In this document: positions 1 to 8,071 of the stretch, one piece after another | Layout of the letters: each line of letters starts with the position of its first letter | Position numbering within the stretch: position 1 is the stretch's first letter | Virus record (IMG/VR): IMGVR_UViG_3300043640_000163 | Coordinates: 1 to 20,917 of that record | Reading direction: 5' to 3' (one strand) | Length of the DNA: 20,917 nt | DNA from: a virus | Translations under genes and position numbers: made by a program | Notes under the pieces: generated by a model | Seen by the model: the letters and a program-made list of their open reading frames with translations, nothing else | Told to the model about the DNA's origin: nothing | The model's database searches: none

Positions 1-513
1 CGGTGGGAAGATCGGATTGGCACCTGCCAGCAGGTGGGCGAGATGCATTCTGTTGCTTATCATTTCGAGTTCTACGGTGTGTAGACCCTCGGCATCGCGC
101 TTGGCATTGCAGTTGACCAGCTTGCCACCCCAGCGTGTGCGCCAGTCGGGTTTGGTGGGGATCGGGTCCAGGGTGAAGTGCACGTCCTCGACGGCACGTC
201 GGTCGTGCAAGAGGAAGTCGGATAGCCAGTTGTCCCTGCGGATGACGACGGTCGCGGCACCGGCCTCGGACATGACCTCCTCGACCATGACCGACTTCTC
301 TTGCGCGATCTGGCCGACGTACTCCATGTTCTTGTCCCACAACCGAAGTAGCGGACGCTGCCGTGCTGCCTCGGTGATGACCCGTCGGCGGCCTTCGAGG
401 TAGCGGTAAGCCGACATCGGATCGTTGAGACTGGGGGCCTCGACCTGGCCGACCACCCAGTTCGGCACGGTCTTGAACAGCTGCCCCTCGCCATACCCTC
501 CTTCGCCGCTCAC
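1..513 (-). CDS. Minor tail protein, Gp37-like (N-terminal part, cut by window edge)
   Basis: An open frame of 171 codons runs off the left edge with no stop, so the 3' end is missing. The GTG start (513-511) overlaps the TGA of the upstream minor tail gene as GTGA. The product begins MSGEGGYGEGQLFKTVPNWV and continues with RPLLRLWDKNMEYVGQI and VVIRRDNWLSDFLLHDRRA. The pattern of a baseplate/tip protein opening with 'x-L-x-D-K-x-M-x-x-x-G-x-I' and then a W-L-x-D-F-L-L segment is typical of the Siphovirus ReqiPepy6 Gp37-like family, which usually follows the distal tail protein in actinophages. GC-rich third positions support this frame; an overlapping 140-aa frame at 72-494 has Ser/Arg-rich shadow composition. 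The role in the tail tip is inferred from family and position. Confidence 0.85.
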   Translation of the reverse strand, partial: MSGEGGYGEGQLFKTVPNWVVGQVEAPSLNDPMSAYRYLEGRRRVITEAARQRPLLRLWDKNMEYVGQIAQEKSVMVEEVMSEAGAATVVIRRDNWLSDFLLHDRRAVEDVHFTLDPIPTKPDWRTRWGGKLVNCNAKRDAEGLHTVELEMISNRMHLAHLLAGANPIFPP

Positions 514-1634
514 CCGTACGCCCGCGAGAAGCGTTGCGGCATGATGCCGGTGATGGTGCCGTTGGCGTTGGAGTGCTGCACCTTGATGGTCGCCTTGCTA
601 CGGGCGGGCCACGGCGTGGTGAACCGGCCTTCCATGCGCCGCCACACCGGCAGGCCGGAATCCAGCATGTCGTGCAGCAGGAAGTCCAGCAGGTCGATGT
701 TGCGTGCGATCCGAAAGAACAGCGAGTCAACGGGATCCGTGCTGGCGGTCAGGGTGCGCGCGGTCGGGTCGGTGTCGACGAGCACGTAGCCGTCCTTCGC
801 GGTGAGCAACGGCAGCTCGATCATTCGGCCGTCGGGTCCGTCTTCGATCCACGCGCGCCCGGGCGCGGACACGATGAACTTCGCGTAGCTGGGTTCACTG
901 CCGCGGTTGGGCATGATGACGTGGCCCTCGCCGATGTGCACGCCCGGTAGCAGGCCGGTGACGAGCGGGCCGAGCAGGCCCTTGAGGATCTGTTCTATCA
1001 AGTCCTCCAACGCGTCCCACGGTGTGTGTGGTGGGTCGTCGCCGTTGTCGGTCTTGTTGACCCACGTGTTGGTCTCCAGCCGCTTGCACCAGTACGGGAA
1101 TGCCGCGACCAGCGTCATGTCCCAGGCCATGAAGTGATTCCCGAACGCCACCGGGTCGATGTCGAACGGCGTCTTCGGATCCTCGGCCAGGCGCACGCGC
1201 AGCCAGCGCCAGCCATGGGTTCGGGTGAACACACCTAGGTAGCTGTCCTGGTTGAGAGACCAACTGCTCCACCATCTTTCCTCCAGCATGCGATACCGGA
1301 AGGAGGTGTCGGGGGCCATCGAGTTGGACACCATCACCTGCAGGTTGATGTCGCGTTTGAGGATGTCGGTCCGTTCATGCACTGCGCCAACCTGATACGG
1401 GCCAGCGCTCATCAGCTGCGTGAACGGCGTGTGGAACAGTCCGGCAATCTTCGGGCCGAGATCGATGCCCTGGTCCCCACCGTGGGAACCCGCCAGGTCC
1501 CAGTACATTCGGGACCCGTCACTGGGATTCGGCGCACCGATGAGCACGACCTTGGTGTCCAGGGATTGGAGGCGTTTGTCGATCCGCTCGAACACCTCGT
1601 CGGGTGGGCCGGTGTACGGGTTCGGTGTTGTCAT
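510..1634 (-). CDS. Minor tail protein, distal-tail (Dit)-like
   Basis: This 374-aa protein starts at ATG 1634 and overlaps the tape-measure stop as ATGA; its own stop overlaps the next gene as GTGA. It sits directly after the tape measure, where siphophages place the distal tail protein that joins tube to tip. The N-terminal half has the belt-like beta pattern with GSRMYWDLAG and the segment HERTDILKRDINLQVMV. Around residues 120-190 there is a Trp-rich stretch (RWWSSWS, THGWRWLRVRL, HFMAWDMTLVAAFPYW) often seen in mycobacteriophage minor tail proteins at this position. The C-terminus ends in GTITGIMPQRFSRAYG. No enzyme motif was seen. The minor tail assignment is strong; calling it Dit specifically rests on gene order. 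Confidence 0.85.
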   Translation of the reverse strand: MTTPNPYTGPPDEVFERIDKRLQSLDTKVVLIGAPNPSDGSRMYWDLAGSHGGDQGIDLGPKIAGLFHTPFTQLMSAGPYQVGAVHERTDILKRDINLQVMVSNSMAPDTSFRYRMLEERWWSSWSLNQDSYLGVFTRTHGWRWLRVRLAEDPKTPFDIDPVAFGNHFMAWDMTLVAAFPYWCKRLETNTWVNKTDNGDDPPHTPWDALEDLIEQILKGLLGPLVTGLLPGVHIGEGHVIMPNRGSEPSYAKFIVSAPGRAWIEDGPDGRMIELPLLTAKDGYVLVDTDPTARTLTASTDPVDSLFFRIARNIDLLDFLLHDMLDSGLPVWRRMEGRFTTPWPARSKATIKVQHSNANGTITGIMPQRFSRAYG

Positions 1635-4600
1635 TGCTTGGGTGCCGGGTACTTTCGTGCGGAGGCGTAGTTGGCAGCCGTTGTCGCTTCAAGCGCTTTG
1701 TTGTCGGTGAACGTGCCGTGATCTCCCACGTTTGTGCTTTGATTCAAGTTCGTGATTCCTCCGGCTTCTGGATTCGGCACGGGCGCTGCGCCTTCCGCGC
1801 CGTACGGGGTGGGCAGGTTCATTCCCGGTATGCCGCTGCCAGGGGTCAGGCCCTCGCCGGGGGTCATGCCCGCGGCCAGCGCGCCGCCGATGCTGCCACC
1901 CGGCATCAGTGAGGTCAGCGAGTCCATGATTCCGCTACCGGAACCACCCAGTGCGGCGGAACCCATTCCGAGCAGCGCGTTTTCGGGAGTTCCGGGCTTC
2001 GTGAATCCCTTCATGAAACCCATCAGTCCGCTGGCCATCTTGGTCACGCCCCACTCCATCGGGTCCGAGAACCCTTCGGGGAGAAGCGCATCCTTGACGC
2101 CGCCGATGCCGATGTCGGCGAGCGCGCCGAAGTCGGGCAGGATTCCGTTGATGCCCTCGGCGAGCTTCTCTTGCGGGGTCCCGCCGCCCTCGCCGCCGAC
2201 CGCTGCCTTGAGGTCTTCGAGGTCGCCCTTGGCTTGCTCCAGGTCGCGGGTGGTCTTGGCGACCTGATCCTTCTTGCGCTCCAACGTCGTTGGCTTGGTC
2301 TTCGGGTCGGCCTCCAGGGCGTCCAGCTCTTTCTGCTGGCTGTCGAGCTGGTTGCCGAGGTCGGAGATCCGGTCGTTCTTCTCCCGGATCGCGCGCTGCT
2401 GGGCAGCAGTGCCACCACCGCTGCCGCCGCTGCCGCCGCCGCCACCCGGGCTGCCGCCGCCGATGGAGATGCTGCCGTTGCTCATCAGCTGGCTGGTCGG
2501 CAGTTTCCCGCCGCCCTTCTGCAGCCACACGTGGATGTGGTTCATGTGGTTCTCGTTGTCAGAACCCTTGTCCGGCATCTCCGTACCGGTCGTGTCGCCC
2601 GGTTGGTAGAGGCGTTGCCGCCAGATGAAGTGCGTCAGGCCCAGCGCCTCGGCGTTACTCGCCACGAACCCGGCGACGTTGTCGCCCAACAACTTTCCCT
2701 CTGGGCCATCCCAGCCTGGAATCATGATGTCGATGGCGTTGCCGCTGGGGTGTTCGGGCAGGCTGTCGGCGCGACGGCCACCGACCTCGGAGATCTCGGG
2801 GAATCGGCGCATCACCTCCGAGCGCAGCATGTTCGCACCGGGGTTGAGCCCCTGCGCGTAGCCAGGCAGCATCGACTTCAGGTAGTCGACTGGGGGCACC
2901 CATCCGGCGTTCAGCGCCGCGACGATTCCGTTGCCGCCGTTGGCCATTCCCGTCGTGGTGACGACACCCTCACCGCGGGTGAGCATGGCCAGCACGTTGT
3001 CGGTACCGCCTGGCCCGCGCACCGTGGAGCTGCCCTTGCGGAACCCCGGGATGGCACCGAAGATCGCGGGCAGCGGCACCGCGGGGCCGCCGTAGATCTC
3101 GGCCAGCGCCTCGGCGATCATCCGATACGGGTTCTTCGCCAGGATGCTTTCCGGGGAGTCGGCATCGGATCCGGTGGCACCGGACGCGTCGGCCTTGGCC
3201 ACCAGCTCCGCGAGGTCGTCCTTGGCCTGCTGCAGATCACGGGTGGTCTTGGCCACCTGGTCGCGCTTGCGCTCCAGGGTGGTGGGCTTCGTCTTCGGGT
3301 TGGCCTCCTGGACGGACAGCTCCTCGGTCTGGCTGTCCAGCTGGTTCTGCAGGTCGGTGATCCGGTCGTTCTTCTCCCGGATGGCCCGCTGCTGGGCAGC
3401 CGTTCCCCCAGTGCTGCTCGTTGCCCCGCTGAGACCGCCCGAGGCCGACGCAAGTTCCTCGGCCTGGGCTTCGTACTGCTTCACCCAGTCCTCGCCGTAG
3501 CCGCCGCCCTGGACGCCGCCCTGTGCGGGCGTGCGGGTGATCCGGTCGTAGATGTCACCGGTCGTCTTGTCGAGCCGGTCGAAGAAGCCGGTGATCTGAC
3601 TCGCGGCGGCGTTGCGACCCGGGTAGCCAGCGTCCTGCTGGAACAGCCCAATGTGGTCGCCGTTCGAAGCCGTCGGGCTGAGGCCACTCTCACCGATGGC
3701 GGTCGCGAGGATCGCTCGCGCGTCGGACTCGGTGTAGCCGCGACTGATCGCCTCGCCGATGATGGCGCTGGCAAGGTCTTCCTTCGTGGAGTCGTTGCCG
3801 ACGCCCGTGCTGCCACTCTTGAACCCAGGCAGCATGCCCCGAAGACCCAGCAGCTTGATCCGCGGGTGGAGCCTCTCCCACAAGTCCTTCTGCTGTTGGC
3901 GCTTTCCAGGATCAACTGCATCGGGGAAGAGGACGTCGTCGGGGTTGACCGGCCTGCCCCACCAATCGGCTGGGGGCGGTCCCCAGCCCTGGCCGGGAAC
4001 GCTCCAGTCAGGCACGGCGATACGTCCGGGGTACTTTCCTGGAGATGGATCCGGAATGTTGCCTTCCTCGTCGCCGGTCGGGCCGATGGGGCCAGGGGGC
4101 CACGGGATTTGACCGGCCTTGAAGACTTGGCCGCCACCGCGGAACCCAGGCAGCCCCTGCGGGCTCCACCCGGAGTTGAGCGCGCCCACGATTGCGGTGC
4201 CGCCGTTGGCCATTCCGTCCGTGGTGACGACGCCCTCGCCGCGGGTGAGCCAGGCCAGCACGTTGTCGATTCCGCCGGGGCCGTTGACACCGGTCGAGCC
4301 CTTGGCGAATCCCTGGCGTTCGCGCTGGCGCTGGCCGGGGGTCATGCCGCTGTCCCCGGTCTCGCCTAGGCCCTGCCCGATTCCCGCCTTGACGTCCATC
4401 ACCAGCGGGTTCTGGGACACCTTCTCGATCAGTTCCCTGATCCGTTTCATCGCGTCTTCGGTTGTGGCAGTGACCTTTACCTCGCCGTTCGGCATCCGCT
4501 CGACGGTGTAGCCCAGGTCTTCCAACGTCTTCTTTGCCGGGTCGGTGATCGCCGTGGTGACGATGGTCTTGTCATCTGGCACGTCCATGATCGACAACCC

Positions 4601-7273
4601 GAGCGCAGCGAACCGCTTGGCACCCTCGTCGGTGACTTTCCACGATCCATTGAGGGTGTCGTTGAACCGTTCCTGCTCGTCGGACGTCGCGCCAATGTCC
4701 TTGGCGGCCTGGTTCACCTGCCTGGCGTAGTCGAGCATCTGCCTGTCGGCCTCGGGCATCACGTCCTGCAGGTCTTGAATGCCGTTGCGCATACTGGGGT
4801 CGAAGTCCTTGTTTCCGGCCTCCTGCAGCGCGTTCCACTCCTTGATCTTCTGGTTCACGACGTCGCGGGCGTCGCCCTCCCCGAGGAGTGCGGCGGTCGT
4901 CTCCTCGGCACTGATGCCCATGGTGGTGAGGTCCTGCACCATGGTGCTGGCTTCGCGCCCGCCCCCGGCGATGCCCGTGGTGACCGACGCGGTGCCCTTG
5001 GTGCGGATGGCGGCGGCGGCGTCCGCGTCCCCGGTCGCCGCGAGCAGGCCTTGGTGGGGGTCGATGCCCAATTTCCAAGCGAGCGTGTCGGTTCCCTTGT
5101 CGGTGAATTCCCGCGCAATCTTTTCCTGAGTCTCCTTGGTGACCAGGCCGGTCTCCTTGTCCAGCGTTTCGCGGAGGGCGATCAGGTTCTCGCGATGAGC
5201 GCGGGCGGCGTCGGCAGCCTTCTGGTTGTTCGCGGCGATCTGGCCGATGCCAAATGCTATGGCAGCGAACGCGATACCACCGAACCCGCCGAGTGCGCTG
5301 ACCAATCCGCCTGCGGCAGATGCCATCCCGGAGAACGCGCCGGACACTAGCCCCCTGGTGCGCCCGAACCGCTCCGCATTGATGGCCGAGTTGTAGAATG
5401 CGGTCTGCATCCTGTTGATCGCCGGGTACTGCTGGCCCAATTTGCCTACCGCCGTGCCGAATTGGCCGACGGTGAACGTCTGCTTGCCGACGTTGACCAC
5501 CGACGTGTTCAGCTTCCCGTAGGCATCGGCCAGTCCGCCGACGCCACGCGTCGAACCTCCCAGCGCGCCAGTCACTTTCAGCATGCCGTTGCTGAACCCG
5601 TCGAGTACCGGGTTGAGGAACTTGCCCTTGAGGTAGAGCGCGCCGACCGCAACGGCGAACGTCTGAACGACCCCGATGTTGTTGGCCATCAGTTCGAGCA
5701 GCGGCTTGAGGAATCCCGCAGCGGTTTTCACCGCGTCGCCGAACGCGGACCAGGCACCCAGCGCCAGGCCCGCGGCCATCCCGCCGAGGGCCTTGCCGAT
5801 CTTCAGGACCGGATCCTTGATCAGCTTGACGCCGTCGATGATGTTCTTGAAGCCGCCGACGAATACGTCGATGACTTCCTTGAATGCCTGCGGCCCTTGA
5901 CCATTGGCCAAAGCGAGGATCGCGTTGCCGAAGTCCTGCATCGGCCCGTCGATCTTGTCGAACACGGCCAGCTGCACTCCGGCCCAGGCGTTCTTGATTC
6001 CCTCGACGACGCCAGGCAGGCCCTGCATCTGGGCGGCAGCATTCCTGGCGGTCGAGTCTAACTTGTCGAGCCCCTTGCGCTGCTCGTCCCAGACCAAGCC
6101 CGCGTCCTTGGCGGCGAACATCGCCGCGCGTATCGCGTCGGAGCCAAAGACCTGTGCCGCAGCCTCATTGAACTCCATCTGCGTCATGGTTCCGTTGTTC
6201 GCGGCGACGCTGAGCTGCTCCATCATGTTGCGATAGCCGACGAACTTGCCGGTGCCGTCATCGAGGTTCATGTTCAGCGCATGAAGCGCTTCGCTCTGCG
6301 GATCGGTTGCGTTCTGCCAGGCCAGAAGCGACGACTTCATCAGGGTGCCCGCGTCGGACCCCTTGACGCCCATCTGGGCGAACGTGGCAATCGTGGCGGT
6401 GGTGTCCTCGAAGGTCATGCCCATGCCGTTGGCGACACCAGCAACCTGCTGCATCGCATTCTGTAGATCGGGCATCTCCATCGATGACCCGAGCACGGCG
6501 TTGGTGAACACGTCGGCGATGTGGCCCGCGTCGCCGACGCCCAACTTGAAGGCATTGATCGCGTTGACCTGAATAGTCGCGGCGTCGGCAGCGCTAATCT
6601 GTGCCGCCGTGGCCAATTGCGTTGTGGCCCTGGCTGCCTTCATCGAATCGGAGACGGTGAAGCCACCCTTGGATAGCTCCAGCATTGCGCTTGCGGCGTC
6701 GGCTGCCGAGGTGCCAGCCAGGGTGGTGTCCGCGCCCAGATCCTGGGCCACCTTGCGCATGCCTGCCATCTCTGCGGTGGTGGCCGAGGTGACGCCCTGA
6801 ATGGAGTTCATCTGACGTTCGAAGTCCAGTCCAGCCGTCATCACCGACCGGACCCCGCCGACCACCGAGGCGATGACCCCGCCGATTCCGGCAGCGGTCA
6901 GCGTCGCCTTGAACGCGGTCGCGAACATATTCGCCGACTCGGTGCCGCTGGCCTTGGCCTTCGGGGCGGCCCCCCGGAATGCATTCCCAAGGTCCATGTT
7001 CGCGGTGCCGCTCTTGACCCCCTGCGCGAACTGCGTTCCGCTGGCCTTGCCCGCCTTGGCGGCGTCGGCCGTGACCTGCTTCAGTGGCGCGGTCAGGCCC
7101 TTGCTGACTTGCGAGGCTTGCCCAGTGATGCCCTGCGAAAACGACTTACCGACCTTGCCGCCAGCGGTCTTGGCGACGCCCTCGGTGGCGGTGAACTGCT
7201 TCTTGATCTGCTCCATCGCGTCGGCGTACTTGACGGTGAGAGTCACATACCCGGAGGCAAGTTCAACAGCCAT
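1631..7273 (-). CDS. Tail tape measure protein with two cell-wall-hydrolase-like domains
   Basis: At 1880 aa this is the longest gene. It starts at ATG 7273, six bases after AGGGGG (7280-7285), and follows the frameshifted chaperones as expected. Residues about 140-380 form the TP901-like tape-measure core (GLDFERQMNSIQGVTSATTA, then GSDAGTLMKSSL). Hydrophobic segments lie near 122-145, 492-512 and 650-682. Two modular cassettes follow. The first has a Gly-rich segment (991-1036), a lysozyme/Rpf-like domain (about 1160-1275, AIGESGLSPT with candidate catalytic E1195, then GLFQQD), and a coiled coil (1291-1357). The second has a Gly-rich segment (1413-1458), a zinc-peptidase-like domain (about 1474-1590; H1508, D1515 in PSGNAID, and HMNHIH with H1576/H1579/H1581), and a coiled coil (1622-1688). 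The tape measure sets tail length and is ejected into the cell wall, where muralytic domains help DNA entry. The wall-degrading role here is inferred. Confidence 0.95.
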   Translation of the reverse strand: MAVELASGYVTLTVKYADAMEQIKKQFTATEGVAKTAGGKVGKSFSQGITGQASQVSKGLTAPLKQVTADAAKAGKASGTQFAQGVKSGTANMDLGNAFRGAAPKAKASGTESANMFATAFKATLTAAGIGGVIASVVGGVRSVMTAGLDFERQMNSIQGVTSATTAEMAGMRKVAQDLGADTTLAGTSAADAASAMLELSKGGFTVSDSMKAARATTQLATAAQISAADAATIQVNAINAFKLGVGDAGHIADVFTNAVLGSSMEMPDLQNAMQQVAGVANGMGMTFEDTTATIATFAQMGVKGSDAGTLMKSSLLAWQNATDPQSEALHALNMNLDDGTGKFVGYRNMMEQLSVAANNGTMTQMEFNEAAAQVFGSDAIRAAMFAAKDAGLVWDEQRKGLDKLDSTARNAAAQMQGLPGVVEGIKNAWAGVQLAVFDKIDGPMQDFGNAILALANGQGPQAFKEVIDVFVGGFKNIIDGVKLIKDPVLKIGKALGGMAAGLALGAWSAFGDAVKTAAGFLKPLLELMANNIGVVQTFAVAVGALYLKGKFLNPVLDGFSNGMLKVTGALGGSTRGVGGLADAYGKLNTSVVNVGKQTFTVGQFGTAVGKLGQQYPAINRMQTAFYNSAINAERFGRTRGLVSGAFSGMASAAGGLVSALGGFGGIAFAAIAFGIGQIAANNQKAADAARAHRENLIALRETLDKETGLVTKETQEKIAREFTDKGTDTLAWKLGIDPHQGLLAATGDADAAAAIRTKGTASVTTGIAGGGREASTMVQDLTTMGISAEETTAALLGEGDARDVVNQKIKEWNALQEAGNKDFDPSMRNGIQDLQDVMPEADRQMLDYARQVNQAAKDIGATSDEQERFNDTLNGSWKVTDEGAKRFAALGLSIMDVPDDKTIVTTAITDPAKKTLEDLGYTVERMPNGEVKVTATTEDAMKRIRELIEKVSQNPLVMDVKAGIGQGLGETGDSGMTPGQRQRERQGFAKGSTGVNGPGGIDNVLAWLTRGEGVVTTDGMANGGTAIVGALNSGWSPQGLPGFRGGGQVFKAGQIPWPPGPIGPTGDEEGNIPDPSPGKYPGRIAVPDWSVPGQGWGPPPADWWGRPVNPDDVLFPDAVDPGKRQQQKDLWERLHPRIKLLGLRGMLPGFKSGSTGVGNDSTKEDLASAIIGEAISRGYTESDARAILATAIGESGLSPTASNGDHIGLFQQDAGYPGRNAAASQITGFFDRLDKTTGDIYDRITRTPAQGGVQGGGYGEDWVKQYEAQAEELASASGGLSGATSSTGGTAAQQRAIREKNDRITDLQNQLDSQTEELSVQEANPKTKPTTLERKRDQVAKTTRDLQQAKDDLAELVAKADASGATGSDADSPESILAKNPYRMIAEALAEIYGGPAVPLPAIFGAIPGFRKGSSTVRGPGGTDNVLAMLTRGEGVVTTTGMANGGNGIVAALNAGWVPPVDYLKSMLPGYAQGLNPGANMLRSEVMRRFPEISEVGGRRADSLPEHPSGNAIDIMIPGWDGPEGKLLGDNVAGFVASNAEALGLTHFIWRQRLYQPGDTTGTEMPDKGSDNENHMNHIHVWLQKGGGKLPTSQLMSNGSISIGGGSPGGGGGSGGSGGGTAAQQRAIREKNDRISDLGNQLDSQQKELDALEADPKTKPTTLERKKDQVAKTTRDLEQAKGDLEDLKAAVGGEGGGTPQEKLAEGINGILPDFGALADIGIGGVKDALLPEGFSDPMEWGVTKMASGLMGFMKGFTKPGTPENALLGMGSAALGGSGSGIMDSLTSLMPGGSIGGALAAGMTPGEGLTPGSGIPGMNLPTPYGAEGAAPVPNPEAGGITNLNQSTNVGDHGTFTDNKALEATTAANYASARKYPAPKQ
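2210..2410 (-). repeat. Tape-measure coiled-coil repeat, copy 2
   Basis: This encodes residues 1622-1688, 54/67 identical to copy 1. It follows a Gly/Ser linker (about 1605-1621) just after the zinc-peptidase-like domain, as copy 1 follows the lysozyme-like domain. Confidence 0.93.
2933..3037 (-). repeat. Tape-measure Gly-rich repeat, copy 2
   Basis: This encodes residues 1413-1447 (KGSSTVRGPGG to MANGG), 29/35 identical to the copy at 4199-4303. It precedes the zinc-peptidase-like domain, so each hydrolase-like domain has the same leading segment. Confidence 0.9.
3203..3403 (-). repeat. Tape-measure coiled-coil repeat, copy 1
   Basis: This encodes tape-measure residues 1291-1357, beginning TAAQQRAIREKNDR and including PKTKPTTLERK. 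It matches copy 2 (2210-2410) at 54 of 67 residues without gaps, and the DNA is visibly related. The charge pattern suggests an antiparallel helical hairpin broken at the Pro/Lys-rich turn. Confidence 0.93.
4199..4303 (-). repeat. Tape-measure Gly-rich repeat, copy 1
   Basis: This encodes residues 991-1025 (KGSTGVNGPGG, then TRGEGVVTT and MANGG). It is 29/35 identical to the copy at 2933-3037. The motif 'K-G-S/T-x-x-V-x-G-P-G-G-x-D-N-V-x-A-x-L-T-x-G-E' is common in actinophage tape measures. It stands upstream of the lysozyme-like domain. Confidence 0.9.
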
Positions 7274-7286
7274 CGTTCACCCCCTG

Positions 7287-7984
7287 TCATCCGAAGAGTT
7301 TGTGCACCTTGGAGTCGCGGTCTGATCCACTGATTGGGTTGCCCGGCAACATCTCTCGAATCCGTTGCAGCGTGGACGGATTCGGTGCGGCACCTGGGCG
7401 CTGCTGTCCGCGGGTGCGCCGCTTGGCATCCCGGTCGATGGGCAGCACCGACACCGGCCGGTTGCGGTTCTTGCTGCCGTCCTTGGTCTTGGCCCACTGC
7501 AGCCAGAGCAGGGTGTCGACGGCGCGACCCAGCAACAGGGTGTCCAGCGTCCAGCCTGCGCGCTCGGGGTACTGCGAGGCGTACACGTGTGTGTTCGGAT
7601 TGGATTGGCGAACAATCACTTTCAGGTCTCGCCAGTTGAACTTCCGGGAGGGACAGTTGCGCAGGCGCAGGCCTAGGCCGATGAGGTCGGCTTCGAGCGC
7701 CTCGCCGTGGGCTTCGATGAGCCGGACGAGGCTGCGGATTCCCCCAGTGTGACACCGGCATTCGACTGCCAGGCTCTCACGATGTCCTCCAGCAGAGTCG
7801 CGGGGAGCTTGTCGAGTATCTCCAGGTTCTTCTTGTCGAGACCCCATTCGAGGGTGGAGAACATCTGCTCCTCGTCGTTGCCCCGATTGCGCCGAAGAAT
7901 GCCTATCGGCACCTCGGTGATCGGCCTGAGGACCAGGACGACGTTCTCGCCGTCAGCAGTCTCCACCTTGTACTCGAATGTCAT
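7287..7984 (-). CDS. Tail assembly chaperone, long form made by -1 frameshift
   Basis: Reading starts in the frame of the short chaperone and shifts -1 at GGGGGAA (7739-7745). This yields about 232 aa: 82 residues of the short form, then IRSLVRLIEAHGEALEADLI and on to DRDSKVHKLFG. This is the lambda G/GT arrangement found in nearly all long-tailed phages: two overlapping genes between major tail protein and tape measure, joined by a low-frequency slip. The product binds the tape measure during tail assembly and is absent from the virion. The second frame has no good start of its own near the overlap, and its codons become GC3-rich exactly after the slip site. Frequency of shifting cannot be read from sequence. 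Confidence 0.85.
7673..7984 (-). CDS. Tail assembly chaperone, short form
   Basis: This 103-aa product begins MTFEYKVETADGENVVLVLR at ATG 7984, preceded by AAAGG about 8 bases upstream. Up to VTLGE it looks like a normal helical tail chaperone (KNLEILDKLPATLLEDIVRA). The last 21 residues (SAASSGSSKPTARRSKPTSSA) are a shadow-like tail produced when no frameshift happens. It lies between the major tail gene and the tape measure, the conserved place for lambda G-type chaperones. Confidence 0.88.
   Translation of the reverse strand: MTFEYKVETADGENVVLVLRPITEVPIGILRRNRGNDEEQMFSTLEWGLDKKNLEILDKLPATLLEDIVRAWQSNAGVTLGESAASSGSSKPTARRSKPTSSA
7739..7745 (-). promoter_or_regulatory. Programmed -1 ribosomal frameshift site GGGGGAA
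   Basis: On the minus strand the bases read CTG-GGG-GAA-TCC in the zero frame. Slipping back one base gives the frame ATC-CGC-AGC that continues for 150 codons to the stop at 7287. The five-G run is the only homopolymer at the point where codon bias changes frame. Re-pairing at the second codon (GAA to GGA) is imperfect, so the exact slip mechanism is uncertain. Confidence 0.75.
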
Positions 7985-8002
7985 TGCGCGCCTTTGGTAT
8001 TT

Positions 8003-8040
8003 AGCGCAGCCAGTTCCCGCCGGGGACGGGTGGCTGCGCT
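8003..8040 (-). other. Strong stem-loop between major tail gene and chaperone genes
   Basis: A perfect 10-base inverted repeat (8003-8012 against 8031-8040, AGCGCAGCCA) encloses a second inner stem (GTTCCC/GGGGAC). No U-tract follows on the minus strand; the sequence goes into AAATACC and the chaperone ribosome site. It could slow or partly terminate transcription, or protect the 3' end of the major tail mRNA. Lowering chaperone output after the very abundant tail protein would make sense, but this is inference. Confidence 0.7.
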
Positions 8041-8054
8041 GTTGAACGACCCGA

Positions 8055-8067
8055 ACCCCGGCGGGGT
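8055..8067 (-). other. Small GC hairpin just after the major tail gene
   Basis: The bases ACCCC and GGGGT pair around a 3-base loop, four bases after the major tail stop codon. No U-tract follows. Together with the larger stem-loop at 8003-8040 it fills the 87-base gap between the two genes. Confidence 0.5.
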
Positions 8068-8071
8068 CTGG

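Noticed and set aside
72-494. 140-aa minus-strand open frame
   Set aside because: Ser/Arg/Thr-rich shadow of the Gp37-like minor tail gene, which uses another minus frame through the same bases.
2171-4369. 732-aa open frame on the plus strand
   Set aside because: It is antisense to the tape measure and follows its codon phase. Its internal repeats only mirror the tape-measure repeats, and its composition (Val/Leu/Gly/Arg-rich, no domain) is that of a GC-rich shadow.
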